Shown piece after piece: positions 1 to 9,041 of a stretch of 62,997 nt of DNA. Origin of the DNA: Actinomycetes bacterium (GTDB lineage: Bacteria; Actinomycetota; Thermoleophilia; Solirubrobacterales; Solirubrobacteraceae). The first letter of the stretch is position 1; each line of letters starts with the position of its first letter. Under the pieces are notes generated by a model. That model did not search any database. It saw nothing but the letters and a program-made list of their open reading frames with translations, and was not told where the DNA came from. The translations under genes and the position numbers were made by a program. The stretch covers positions 1 through 62,997 of the forward strand of contig JAKAED010000004.1 of NCBI GenBank assembly GCA_021820105.1. Direction: 5' to 3'.

Positions 1-659
1 ACCATTAGCGATGCCTCCGCGGCGCGTGCCCACGACCAGGGGCGCGCCGGGAGTGTCGACCACGCCAGCGCAAACGGCAGCAGGATCAAAGCTCCGGAGA
101 AGTCGCCCAGCCACCAGGTTCGCCACGCATACGGCAGTGTGCGGGCGTCGATAACACCGCCGAGCCAGGACGCAATCGAGCCGACCGTCGCGCTGAGCAA
201 CGTGCCGCACGCGATTGCAGCCAGCACCCCGAATACGCCGCGCAGGGTCCCGATCGGCTCCCTGCGCGGACAGAGCCGCAGCAACAGCACCGTGGCCACC
301 AGCACCTCCAACAGGTTGCCGAGGCTCTGGACGAGCGCGGTGCCGACCGGCAGCGCGGAGTAGTCGTTGACCAGCAGGTCCCCGATCACCACCCCGGGCC
401 ACAACCTCAACCCACCGAGGTACAGAAACGCGACGCCGACCCCCACCGGCAGCCATAGGATCGCGGCGACCGGGCCAGAAAACCGTAGCGTGTAGCCGAG
501 CTGCGCAGCCGAGAAGTAACCGGCCGCCAGGAGCGCTATCCACCCGAGATCCCGACGGCGCAGCACGAAAATCCGGGGAACGCTAACTAACGACAGCGCC
601 CGCGTCTCAAGGCTGTCGGAGATTTGGCCGGTAACCGTCACCCGAACGAACCTGTTCAT
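1..659 (-). CDS. MASE1-domain membrane sensor protein, N-terminal part (runs off window edge)
   Basis: Translated by hand from ATG at 659 on the minus strand: MNRFVRVTVTGQISDSLETRALSLVSVPRIFVLRRRDLGWIALLAAGYFSAAQLGYTLRFSGPVAAILWLPVGVGVAFLYLGG; MASE1-like motif; open to position 1. Confidence 0.8.
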   Translation of the reverse strand, partial: MNRFVRVTVTGQISDSLETRALSLVSVPRIFVLRRRDLGWIALLAAGYFSAAQLGYTLRFSGPVAAILWLPVGVGVAFLYLGGLRLWPGVVIGDLLVNDYSALPVGTALVQSLGNLLEVLVATVLLLRLCPRREPIGTLRGVFGVLAAIACGTLLSATVGSIASWLGGVIDARTLPYAWRTWWLGDFSGALILLPFALAWSTLPARPWSWARAAEASLM

Positions 660-922
660 TCGTCCTCCCTCTTTCGAGAGAACTGCGACATCCCGTTCGC
701 TGGAGCATACCCCCGGTTTTGCGGCTGTTGGAACTTCCGGATCCCTATGCCTCCGGCAGACCCAGGGGTTGCTGTGAGGTCCGAGACCATTTGTGCTCAC
801 GCACAGCGTGGGGTGTTGAAGTCAGACAGAGTCTTCCGCCGCCCCATCGTCCTAGGGCTTGACTGTGGGAAGACGATCAACAACTCGGCGCGCTCAAGGA
901 CTCGTCGGTGCCCTCTGGTTGT

Positions 923-974
923 TGTGAAGCCGCCGAAAAACGACACTGCACTGCTGTCAGCGAACGTGTGTTCG
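923..974 (+). repeat. Tn3-family element end remnant (tnpA tail plus terminal repeat-like block)
   Basis: TGTGAAGCCGCCGAAAAACGACACTGCACTGCTGTCAGCGAACGTGTGTTCG aligns with 8868-8918 and with the reverse complement of 57370-57422 at the tnpA stop. Confidence 0.6.
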
Positions 975-1923
975 GAGCGTCGTTCGATTCAGCGCAAGAT
1001 CACCGGGCCAGACGTAACCAGGCAGCTCACCGAGCAGGACACGCGGTTGTACAAGCGGATCAGTGCGTGTGGTTGGAGACAGTCCCAGCCGTCCGCGACC
1101 CCGTTGCATGTGGTCCGATGCTTAGTGTGTGAGCACGCCAGGCCAGGATCCGGATCGGCAGGAGTCGATAGCTGAGTATTTCGACTGCTCCCAGCGATAA
1201 CTGATCACCAGACGCTCATTGGCACGGATGGTCACGAACGGCTAACGCGGAGCACAGGGAAGTTTCGATCGCGGCTGACGTTGGCGATGGTACGTTTGGC
1301 GGCGCCCGCCGCCGTCGTGATCGTCCAGTGTGTATCGAGTGATCGACAAGTTCACCGACGCGTTCCTCGTCCAATGCAGCCGCTTTCCGACAATCCTTAC
1401 GAAGCTGCGACAAGGAAGACGGCACGCGCGAGCTCCTGTGGACCGATCCGCTCCTGGCAGAGCTGAGGTCTTACGCTCGCGCCACTACCGGGCTCGATCG
1501 GTCTCAGCCCCGGCTCGACGGGGTCGGCCCGCGAGAACGGTTAGGAGAGCCGATGGTCGCAGGAAGCTTTTCGGGCTGGGCCGGTGGGAAGTTGCCCAAC
1601 GCGCGGTCGAACTCTTCATTGGTGAGGTCGCGTCCGCCGAGCGCTGCTAGGGCTGCTGTCGCGGTTTGCTTCGGCGACAGGGGGGAACCGGCCGTCGTCG
1701 GTGGTTTCAACGTCGTAGCGACTGCCGAGGGTGCGGGAGAGCTCTGTGAGCTGGCGACCTACCACGGCTACGAGGCTGCGCTGCGTTTCGGCGGTCACGA
1801 CCGGATTGCTCGAGAGGCATCGAGCGAAGCTGGCGTGGTTGGTGCGCGAGCTGGTTGATCTCCGGCAGTGCCGGTCCCGAGCGGCCGAGGCTGCTGGCTC
1901 TCGTGCTGGTCCGTCCCGTGACG

Positions 1924-2712
1924 CTAAAGGCCGTTGGCGAAGGTGATGGTGGTGGGCCCGACGAGCGGCTGTCCGATGTCGAGCTGGATTTGTGCGTGGG
2001 CGTTCAGCGGGATGTTCCGTGGGTTGCCACGGTAGAGCTTGGCGTTGTAGATCGCGGTAACCGGTCCGGTCGCTGTCGCGGCGCGGTCGGGACCGAGTTG
2101 TTGGCCCCAGATGTCGAAGAGGTCGCCGAGCGTGAATGTCCTCCGGACCGGGGACTCAATGTGGATGATTCCGTCGGCCGCGTGGGTGTGGAGCCAATAC
2201 AGGCAGCTCCCGCCGTTCACGAAGGGGCCCTGGGCGGTTGCCTGGGTTTGTGCGTTGGGGATGCCGATGCCGTAGGGGATCTGGCGGGGTGTGCCGTTGA
2301 CGAACACGGTGAGGTGTGCGTGGATGTGGAACAGGGATTGCTCGCTGCTTTGGCACTGGATGCCGTCGACGGTAGCGCCGGTGGCGATCGAGCCTGTGCC
2401 GGCGAGGGCCGGGCCGTTGGGTAGCGGGATCGCCTCAGGACTCAGCGAGGTGGGCTGCGGCGGGGCTTTCAGATGGCCGAGTGACGCGAGCCGGCTCAGC
2501 TTCAGCTTCGGCGTGGAGCCCAGGGGCTGTGAGGTGTCAGAGCCACCTCCGAGGATCACGACCAGTACCACCACGGCTGCCGCGAGCGCTGCGGTGGCCA
2601 CGATTCCTCCGACCGTGAGCTGGCGTTTGCGTCGTGCTGCGTCGCGCGCGGCCGCTTCGCGGGCAAGACGCTCTTCGCGTGCACGTGCTTTCTGTTCCTT
2701 GCGGCTCGCCAT
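1924..2712 (-). CDS. Membrane-anchored conserved hypothetical protein with His-rich extracytoplasmic domain
   Basis: Charged N-terminus, one TM helix, then FHIHAHL and WLHTHAADGIIHIE motifs. Confidence 0.65.
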   Translation of the reverse strand: MASRKEQKARAREERLAREAAARDAARRKRQLTVGGIVATAALAAAVVVLVVILGGGSDTSQPLGSTPKLKLSRLASLGHLKAPPQPTSLSPEAIPLPNGPALAGTGSIATGATVDGIQCQSSEQSLFHIHAHLTVFVNGTPRQIPYGIGIPNAQTQATAQGPFVNGGSCLYWLHTHAADGIIHIESPVRRTFTLGDLFDIWGQQLGPDRAATATGPVTAIYNAKLYRGNPRNIPLNAHAQIQLDIGQPLVGPTTITFANGL

Positions 2713-2778
2713 CGCGACGACAGGCTACTACAGCCGATAGGAGACCGAGCTGTGGGCGTTTGTTCGAGCGGTGGGCGT

Positions 2779-3474
2779 TCATTTCGTCTGTCGCCGCGCG
2801 CCGCCCGATTGCACACCGACCGGCCGTCCGGTCTGAGCGGCTGATAGCCCCTCGCGCAGTTGCTTGGGGGCGATGACCCCGATCACGTGGTCGACGACCT
2901 GCCCGTCGGCGTTGATGAAGAACGTTTCCGGCACTCCGGTCGCGCCGTAGCTGCGCGGCACATCGTCTCCGGGATCGTGAACGTTGGGGTAGTCGACGCC
3001 GTAAGTGTGCAGAAAGGCGAGAGCGTCTGTGGTGGCGTCCTGTTGGTCGAGCCCGACGAACAGGACGCGACCCGGTCGGCCGAGTTTGCGCCAAGCGCTT
3101 TCCAGCAGCGGTGCCTCCTGTCTACAGGGCTCACACCACGAGGCCCAGATGTTGAGCAGCACCGGGGTGCCTCGCAGCTCCCAGGTCGTAAGCCGCCCAG
3201 TCGAGAATGCCCTGGTGAGGGCTCGCCGCAGGACCGGACCGGGTTCTCCGCGCTGAAGGATGGCCAGATCAAAGGCTGGTGCGGGAGCAGTTCGCCCCTC
3301 GGCCAGGCGGCTGTCGATCGTGCTGTTGGGGGATTGTGCGGCGAGCCCGAAGGCCAGCAGGCCGATGAACAGCGCGACGATCACCACAGCGAGCCCCGAG
3401 CCGACCCGCGCCGGCCACCGGGACCGGTCTTGCGTGACGTCGTCAGGCTGCTCTGGCCGGGCTTGCTCCCGCAT
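2779..3474 (-). CDS. TlpA/ResA-family thiol-disulfide oxidoreductase
   Basis: WASWCEPCRQEAPLL CxxC motif, N-terminal TM; start at MREQARPEQ. Confidence 0.85.
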   Translation of the reverse strand: MREQARPEQPDDVTQDRSRWPARVGSGLAVVIVALFIGLLAFGLAAQSPNSTIDSRLAEGRTAPAPAFDLAILQRGEPGPVLRRALTRAFSTGRLTTWELRGTPVLLNIWASWCEPCRQEAPLLESAWRKLGRPGRVLFVGLDQQDATTDALAFLHTYGVDYPNVHDPGDDVPRSYGATGVPETFFINADGQVVDHVIGVIAPKQLREGLSAAQTGRPVGVQSGGARRQTK

Positions 3475-3526
3475 CCTCCTACAAAGCGTAGTGGCGTTGC
3501 CGGAAGTGGGGAGCACCCAGTTGGCG

Positions 3527-4453
3527 CTACCGGTTTGTTGCGAGCACGCGCCGGCCGGCGATCGCCAGCGACGCGCCGAGCAACAGCGGGACAAGCACCA
3601 TTGCGATCATGCACGATTGCATGGCGAGCGCGCTCAGGCTGACACGTCCCGGGGCGGCGGAGCCGGCCAGCAGGACCACGGCGAACAGCCCTCCGACGAT
3701 CGCGACGGTCCCGGCGAGCATCGATACCGGCCACCTCAAATGGGGCGGGACGCCCAACAGGTGATCCACCCGCTCGGCAGCCACACCCACCGTTCCGGCA
3801 ACGCTGCCGTCATCGAACTGCAGAAGCGCTGCGGCGAGAGTTGCCGTGCTTTTCACCGCGGTCACCGCCGCCTCGTCAGCCGCGACCTCGGCGAGCTCCT
3901 GGTAGCGGCGCCGGAGCCAAGTCAAAGCGGGGAGGAAGAACAGTGCATCGGCCATCACTGACAGCACCGCTAGTCGCAGAGGGTCGCGGTGGCGAGCGTG
4001 GTGGGCCTCGTGGGCTATCACGGCATGGAGCTCACTGGTGCCGAGGCGCTCCAGCACTATGCGCGAGAGGTAGATGCGAGGGCGCACGACGCCCATGCAA
4101 AATGCCTGGGAGGTGGTGCCGGCGATGATCAGTACCCGCTCGCCTGCCAACTCGTGCTCGGCGGTGACGGTGATAGCTCGTAGCGTTCGTCGTGTCGCGC
4201 GCACCTGACGGGTCGCCGAACGGACGCCACGCACGAGCGCGGCAGCACCGAGCAAGCCGAGTCCGAGGACGGCGACGTGGCCTAGGGTGAGGTGGGGCAG
4301 CAGGAAGTGGCCGCAGGTGAGCAACCACCCGTGAACAGGCCCGAACGTGAGCCGGACATGCTGTAGCGCGACCACGCTACCGCCGAGCGTGCCGAGCGCG
4401 CCGAGCGCCCCGAACGCCAGGTTCAGCCGAAAAAAGGCTCGGGCGCTACGCAC
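3527..4453 (-). CDS. M56 (BlaR1/MecR1-type) membrane metallopeptidase
   Basis: HEAHHARHRDPLR HExxH motif with multiple TMs; GTG start overlaps end of BlaI gene. Confidence 0.8.
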   Translation of the reverse strand: MRSARAFFRLNLAFGALGALGTLGGSVVALQHVRLTFGPVHGWLLTCGHFLLPHLTLGHVAVLGLGLLGAAALVRGVRSATRQVRATRRTLRAITVTAEHELAGERVLIIAGTTSQAFCMGVVRPRIYLSRIVLERLGTSELHAVIAHEAHHARHRDPLRLAVLSVMADALFFLPALTWLRRRYQELAEVAADEAAVTAVKSTATLAAALLQFDDGSVAGTVGVAAERVDHLLGVPPHLRWPVSMLAGTVAIVGGLFAVVLLAGSAAPGRVSLSALAMQSCMIAMVLVPLLLGASLAIAGRRVLATNR

Positions 4454-4838
4454 CGCCGGCGAGGCGCCGCAGCTGCTCGCGGCGCTCGGGATCAAGGGCT
4501 TCCACACGCTTTGCGAAGTGCACCATCGCCACCTCGCCCCAGTCGCGCAACACCGCGTCGACCTCGGCTCGGGCACGCGCGTCGGCGTACTCATCCCGGG
4601 AAAGCCGCGGGGTGTACAGATAGGAGTTGCCCGGCCCCGGCCGGCGGTCAAGCAGCCCCTTGTGATGCAGGCGATCCATGATCGTCATGACTGTTGTGTA
4701 GGCCCGCGGCCTGGCTTGCCCGTGGTTGACAGCGGTCATGACGTCGCGAACGGTGGCGTTCTCTTGTCGCCAGATCTCTTCCATCACCAGTGCCTCGAGC
4801 TCGTGCAGTCGCGGCGGTCCTGGTTGTGGTTGGCTCAT
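4446..4838 (-). CDS. BlaI/MecI/CopY-family transcriptional regulator
   Basis: LEALVMEEIWRQENATVRDVMTAVN...AYTTVMTIMDRLHHKGLLDR wHTH; pairs with M56 peptidase. Confidence 0.88.
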   Translation of the reverse strand: MSQPQPGPPRLHELEALVMEEIWRQENATVRDVMTAVNHGQARPRAYTTVMTIMDRLHHKGLLDRRPGPGNSYLYTPRLSRDEYADARARAEVDAVLRDWGEVAMVHFAKRVEALDPERREQLRRLAGGA

Positions 4839-4885
4839 CGTCGGGTGAGAAGCCTAGCGGCGAAGTGAGGCACACGGTTGGTGGC

Positions 4886-5491
4886 TCAGCGCGCGGGCCC
4901 GCCACACCCGTCGAGGAGGTCGATGACCGTCGCCACCGCGTGAGCCCTCCACCCACGGTCGGCGATCAGGTACTTGCTGAGCCCTCGAAACGCGTTCCAG
5001 CGCCAGCAGTGACAGCAGCACGGACCCTTCTCTCGGGATGACCGCATCGCCTGCGCGTAGACCTGCGCCTGCAATCGGGTCAGCCTGCGCGTGTGGTCGT
5101 AGCCGAGCAGCTCTTTGGCCAGTTGGACGGAAATGTCGTAGGGGTCTTTCGGGATCTGCCCGATGCTCGGATAGGCGCGCAGACCTTTGACCTGAAAACG
5201 GTAGGAATCCCAGTTCATCCCAGAGCAGCACGAGCCCTGCAACCGCGTCGCGTCCGGCATTCGCTCGAGCGCCGCCGGCTCAAGCGTGCAGCTGTTGCTG
5301 CGCTGACGAGCAAGAAACACAAACCGTGACCGCGTGCCGGTCAGGCCGGATGCGCCCGCTCGGGACCGCGTGTGGCCGGGGGTGGCCGCCGGCAGGCTCG
5401 CTGCTGCGCTGTCCAAGCGCCCGACCGTGGCGAGGCTCGCCACGATCAGAACCGCGACCGCCCACCGCAGGTGACTTGATTTGGCAGCCAT
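4886..5491 (-). CDS. Exported Cys-rich protein (CCSG... GPCCCHCWRW), putative metal-binding
   Basis: Signal-like N-terminus; GSCCSGMNWDSY and EKGPCCCHCWRWNAFRGL; loosely reminiscent of PCYCGC-motif proteins. Confidence 0.65.
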   Translation of the reverse strand: MAAKSSHLRWAVAVLIVASLATVGRLDSAAASLPAATPGHTRSRAGASGLTGTRSRFVFLARQRSNSCTLEPAALERMPDATRLQGSCCSGMNWDSYRFQVKGLRAYPSIGQIPKDPYDISVQLAKELLGYDHTRRLTRLQAQVYAQAMRSSREKGPCCCHCWRWNAFRGLSKYLIADRGWRAHAVATVIDLLDGCGGPAR

Positions 5492-5547
5492 GCCGTCACA
5501 CTACTACAATGGGTCGTAGGGACCAACGAGCGAAGGGAGCGGCTCCC

Positions 5548-5790
5548 ATGCAGATCGCGTCGATCAGCAGCGTCCTCTACCCGCTGGCTGTTTTGGTTTG
5601 CCCGGTAGGGATGGGGGCGATGATGTGGATGATGAGGAAAGGCCCCCAACGCGGCCACACCGACGATCGCGACTCGTCCGACTACGGTCCGACGTCGGTG
5701 GATCTGCTGCGAGAGGAGTACCGCCGGCTGGGTCAGGAGATCGAGCGGCTCGAGGGCCGGGCTGCCACGGAGTACCGTCCGCATCGATGA
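5548..5790 (+). CDS. Small membrane protein
   Basis: MQIASISSVLYPLAVLVCPVGMGAMMWMMRKG...LREEYRRLGQEIERLEGR; ATGA overlap with next ORF. Confidence 0.6.
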   Translation: MQIASISSVLYPLAVLVCPVGMGAMMWMMRKGPQRGHTDDRDSSDYGPTSVDLLREEYRRLGQEIERLEGRAATEYRPHR

Positions 5791-6017
5791 ACAACCCGAT
5801 CCTGCTCGGGGCTGCCGACGTTGCAGGGCTGCTGTGCCCGCTGCACGTGTGGTGGTCTAATCGCCACGGGCGACAATCGGTCTGCTGCGCGCCTGCTCGC
5901 AAGCGAACACTGGCTGACATTGACGGGCGCCCGCGTCAGGCTGGGCTACGCGCGATCGTCGCGGAGCATCGCTGCACGGCCGCAAGCGGCGAGGATGTGA
6001 CGGTGCGGGCTCGATGA
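5787..6017 (+). CDS. Small hypothetical protein
   Basis: MNNPILLGAADVAGLLCPLHVWWSNRHGRQSVCCAP; ATGA overlaps at both ends support coupling. Confidence 0.5.
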   Translation: MNNPILLGAADVAGLLCPLHVWWSNRHGRQSVCCAPARKRTLADIDGRPRQAGLRAIVAEHRCTAASGEDVTVRAR

Positions 6018-7645
6018 GGCAACGGCTGGCGGCGGTCTCGATCTGGGTTTGGCTGGCGGGCGCGGCGTTGTTGCTAGTTGCAGTCGCAGTGGTTGGCGTC
6101 GCGACGCGGCCCGCGGCATCCGCTCCACGAGGACTTGTTGCCAACTTCAACCTGGATCCCGGCACGCCCCTTCACCAGCCGGCACCGAACTTTGCGTTGA
6201 CCGATGAGCTCAGGCGGCGCGTGTCTCTGGACTCCTTCCGTGGGCGAGTGGTGATCCTCGCCTTCACCGATTCGCAGTGCACCACCGTGTGCCCGTTGAC
6301 GACCGCGGCGATGGTTGACGCCAAGCGGATGCTGGGCGCGGCCGGCGCCCGGGTCCAGCTGCTGGGGATCAACGCGAACCCGGCGGCAACATCAATCCAT
6401 GATGTCCATGCCTACTCGAGCGTTCACGGGATGCTCGGGCAGTGGCATTTTCTGACCGGCTCACGGGCGCAGCTCGAGCACGTCTGGCGGCTCTACCACG
6501 TTGCGGCGGAGATCCAGCAGGGACAGATCGACCACACCCCCGCCCTCTATGTGATCGACGCGGCAGGCCGGGAGAGAAAGCTCTACTTGACGGTGATGGC
6601 CTACGACGCCGTCTCACAGCTCGGGCAGCTGTTGGCCGCGGAAGCCGCGAAACTGCTGCCTGGTCATCCCCGGATCCGCACAGACTTGTCGTACTCCCAG
6701 ATTCCCGGAATCTCACCGGCCACCGAGGCGGTGATTCCGCGTGCAGGCGGAGGGACCGTCACGCTCGGAGCAAGCGGCGCACCCAGGTTGTATCTGTTCT
6801 TCGCGACCTGGGACCAGCAGGTAAATGACCTCTCGACCCAACTGACGGCGCTGAACGGGTACGCGGCCGCTGCCGCGCATGACCAACGGCTCCCCACGCT
6901 GACCGCGGTTGACGAGGGCAGCGTGGAGCCATCACCACAGGCGCTTTCCGACTTTCGCGACCGGCTTTCGCACCCGCTCGCCTACCCGCTGGCGGTGGAC
7001 CGCAGCGGCCGTATCGCCGACGGCTATGAGGTGCACGACGAGCCCTGGTACGTGCTGATCTCGGGCACAGGCAAATTCCTGTGGTACTACGACATCTCAG
7101 CGTTCGGATGGCTCAAGACCCCCGAGCTGATCGCCCGGGTGCAGGCAGCGCTCGCGCACAGCGGAAAAGCACCGACCGACACGCTGATCGCTCAAGAGTT
7201 GATCGGATCGCCCGCCCGGCTCGCTGCGCTTCACCAGCAGGCAAGCCTTCTGCTGGGCGACCAAGCGGCGTTCAATGCGCGGCTGCGTGCTCTGCACGGC
7301 TACCCAATCGTTATCAACGCCTGGGCCTCATGGTGCATCCCGTGCCGCAAAGAGTTCGGGCTGTTCGCCTCAGCATCCGCGCGCTACGGGACAAGGGTGG
7401 CTTTCCTTGGCGCAAATACCGAGGACTCACCCGGTGACGCCCGCGCGTTCCTGACACAGCATCCGGTCAGCTACCCCAGCTACCAAACCACCACGTCCGG
7501 CCTCGCCCCGCTCGCCGCCATCGAAGGCTTACCAACCACGATCTTCATCAACCGCGCCGGCAAAGTCGTGTATGTCCACACCGGGCAATACGACGCGCAG
7601 GGAACCCTGCAGCAAGACATCAACACCTATGCCCTGGGCGGCTAG
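6014..7645 (+). CDS. SCO1/SenC - thioredoxin-fold - TlpA multidomain protein
   Basis: FTDSQCTTVCPLTTAAM (SCO1 CxxxCP) at N-term; WASWCIPCRKEF (TlpA CxxC) at C-term; middle LYLFFATWDQQVNDLSTQL looks like a Cys-less thioredoxin fold. Confidence 0.85.
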   Translation: MRQRLAAVSIWVWLAGAALLLVAVAVVGVATRPAASAPRGLVANFNLDPGTPLHQPAPNFALTDELRRRVSLDSFRGRVVILAFTDSQCTTVCPLTTAAMVDAKRMLGAAGARVQLLGINANPAATSIHDVHAYSSVHGMLGQWHFLTGSRAQLEHVWRLYHVAAEIQQGQIDHTPALYVIDAAGRERKLYLTVMAYDAVSQLGQLLAAEAAKLLPGHPRIRTDLSYSQIPGISPATEAVIPRAGGGTVTLGASGAPRLYLFFATWDQQVNDLSTQLTALNGYAAAAAHDQRLPTLTAVDEGSVEPSPQALSDFRDRLSHPLAYPLAVDRSGRIADGYEVHDEPWYVLISGTGKFLWYYDISAFGWLKTPELIARVQAALAHSGKAPTDTLIAQELIGSPARLAALHQQASLLLGDQAAFNARLRALHGYPIVINAWASWCIPCRKEFGLFASASARYGTRVAFLGANTEDSPGDARAFLTQHPVSYPSYQTTTSGLAPLAAIEGLPTTIFINRAGKVVYVHTGQYDAQGTLQQDINTYALGG

Positions 7646-7934
7646 AGCAGGCAGCCTTTCGGAAGTCGAGCCCCACCAGTGCAGGCCCAAGACGATAAGG
7701 CCACCCAGCTTGGGCGCCGCATCCATGCACCGTCGCGCGGCAAGCACCCCACCGGGTGGATGCGCTCAGGACCGTTGCCCGAGAAGTTCTCCTGTATGCG
7801 CGGCGTTGGCGGATGCCTCAGATGAGCGGCTTCGCCGCACCCCGTTGACGTGGTTGCTCGGGTGCAGTCGGCATTCTCCGTTGACCGCCACCCGGTTGGA
7901 CGACGCCGCCGCGGGCCTCACCACACCTTCGTTT

Positions 7935-8714
7935 CTAGACGCTCTGAAACAGGTTCAGCCCCAGCTTGGCCAGCAGGTTTTGGGCGTCGATGTTGAGTTG
8001 ATAGAGCTTGCCGGTGAGAACGAGGTAGCCCATGGCTACGAGGACGAGCCCGGCGCTGATCTGGATCGCCGCGTAGTGCCGCTTGAAGAACGCAAACGCC
8101 TGCGTGGCGGCATTGAACGCGACCGCGGAGAACAGGAACGGGAGCGCCAGACCAGCGGAGTAGAAGGCCAGCAGCAGCGCACCTTTGCCGGTTTCGCTGA
8201 CGCTCGCCGCCAGGCCAAGGATCGCTCCGAGCGTCGGCCCGACGCATGGCGTCCACGCAATCGCAAACGCGGCACCCGCCACCACTGGCCCTCCCTTCCC
8301 AGCGCGCTCGATCAACCCCCGCGGCCGGACCTCCCTGTTCAACCGCAACACGAACACCGATGCGACGAACAGCACGCCCATCACGATGATCGCAACGCCC
8401 GAGATCCGGTTGAGCAACGGCCTGTTTGAGAACAGGAACGAGCCCACCGCGGTAGCACTCAAGCCCAACAGGATGAAGATCAGCGAGAACGTCCCAACGA
8501 ACGTCAAGCTGCGCAGCACGACAGGCAGGTCGACGCGAGATTTCCGCTCGCGCACGGAAGGCGTGCCAGAGACGGCCGCAAGGTAGCCGGGCACCAGCGG
8601 CAAGCAGCACGGAGAGACAAACGACACGATTCCAGCCGCGAAAGCGAGTAAGAGGCTGGGGCTACCAACCACGGCGCTCACGCGTGGCGATACAGAACAA
8701 CGAGTTTCGTGCAC
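7935..8714 (-). CDS. ccdA: CcdA/DsbD-family cytochrome c biogenesis / disulfide transporter
   Basis: LLLAFAAGIVSFVSPCCLPLVPGYLAAVSGT with multiple TMs; true start may be GTG near 8678. Confidence 0.85.
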   Translation of the reverse strand: MHETRCSVSPRVSAVVGSPSLLLAFAAGIVSFVSPCCLPLVPGYLAAVSGTPSVRERKSRVDLPVVLRSLTFVGTFSLIFILLGLSATAVGSFLFSNRPLLNRISGVAIIVMGVLFVASVFVLRLNREVRPRGLIERAGKGGPVVAGAAFAIAWTPCVGPTLGAILGLAASVSETGKGALLLAFYSAGLALPFLFSAVAFNAATQAFAFFKRHYAAIQISAGLVLVAMGYLVLTGKLYQLNIDAQNLLAKLGLNLFQSV

Positions 8715-8800
8715 CCGCGTACCGCCTAAGCGACCGAGGCGTCTACAGCCTTTGCTGGGATGAACGGCTGCCCGCGGTCCTCAGACACCTGCTCGACTGA
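8700..8800 (+). pseudogene. Remnant of the C-terminal end of a Mu-like transposon third gene
   Basis: EFRAPAYRLSDRGVYSLCWDERLPAVLRHLLD* matches FGPFGYRLSDRGVYSLCWDERLPAYPKDIRD of the ORF at 23648. Confidence 0.75.
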
Positions 8801-8864
8801 CAGGTCACGACTAAGAAGACTGCCAGAAGGCGCCAAAAACGCTGACAAACGAACGCCATTCACA
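8801..8864 (+). repeat. Mu/Tn5053-type transposon end, second copy of the 23583-23651 end
   Basis: Reverse complement TGTGAATGGCGTTCGTTTGTCAGCGTTTTTGGCGCCTTCTGGCAGTCTTCTTAGTCGTGA aligns with TGTGAAATGTCGTTCGTTTGTCAGCGGACTTGGCGGCTGTTGGCAGTCTTCTCGGTCGTGA. Confidence 0.75.
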
Positions 8865-8867
8865 CAC

Positions 8868-8918
8868 TGTGAAGCGTCGGAAAAATGACACCGGTTCTTG
8901 TCAGCGAACGTGCGTTCG
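8868..8918 (+). repeat. Tn3-family element end remnant
   Basis: TGTGAAGCGTCGGAAAAATGACACCGGTTCTTGTCAGCGAACGTGCGTTCG; same block as 923-974 and 57370-57422. Confidence 0.65.
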
Positions 8919-9041
8919 TCGCTGACGTTTCTGAGCTCTAAGTGCGACCTCTCGGGGCGGCTCTAGCAAGAACCATCGACAGATCTAAGTCCGTCGACGT
9001 CCTGTTGGGCGAAACCGAGGTTGAGCGGCTAGCTTTCAGTC

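Noticed and set aside
1330-1860. Several short ORFs on both strands
   Set aside because: No frame gives a continuous recognisable protein; possibly a decayed gene but not supportable.
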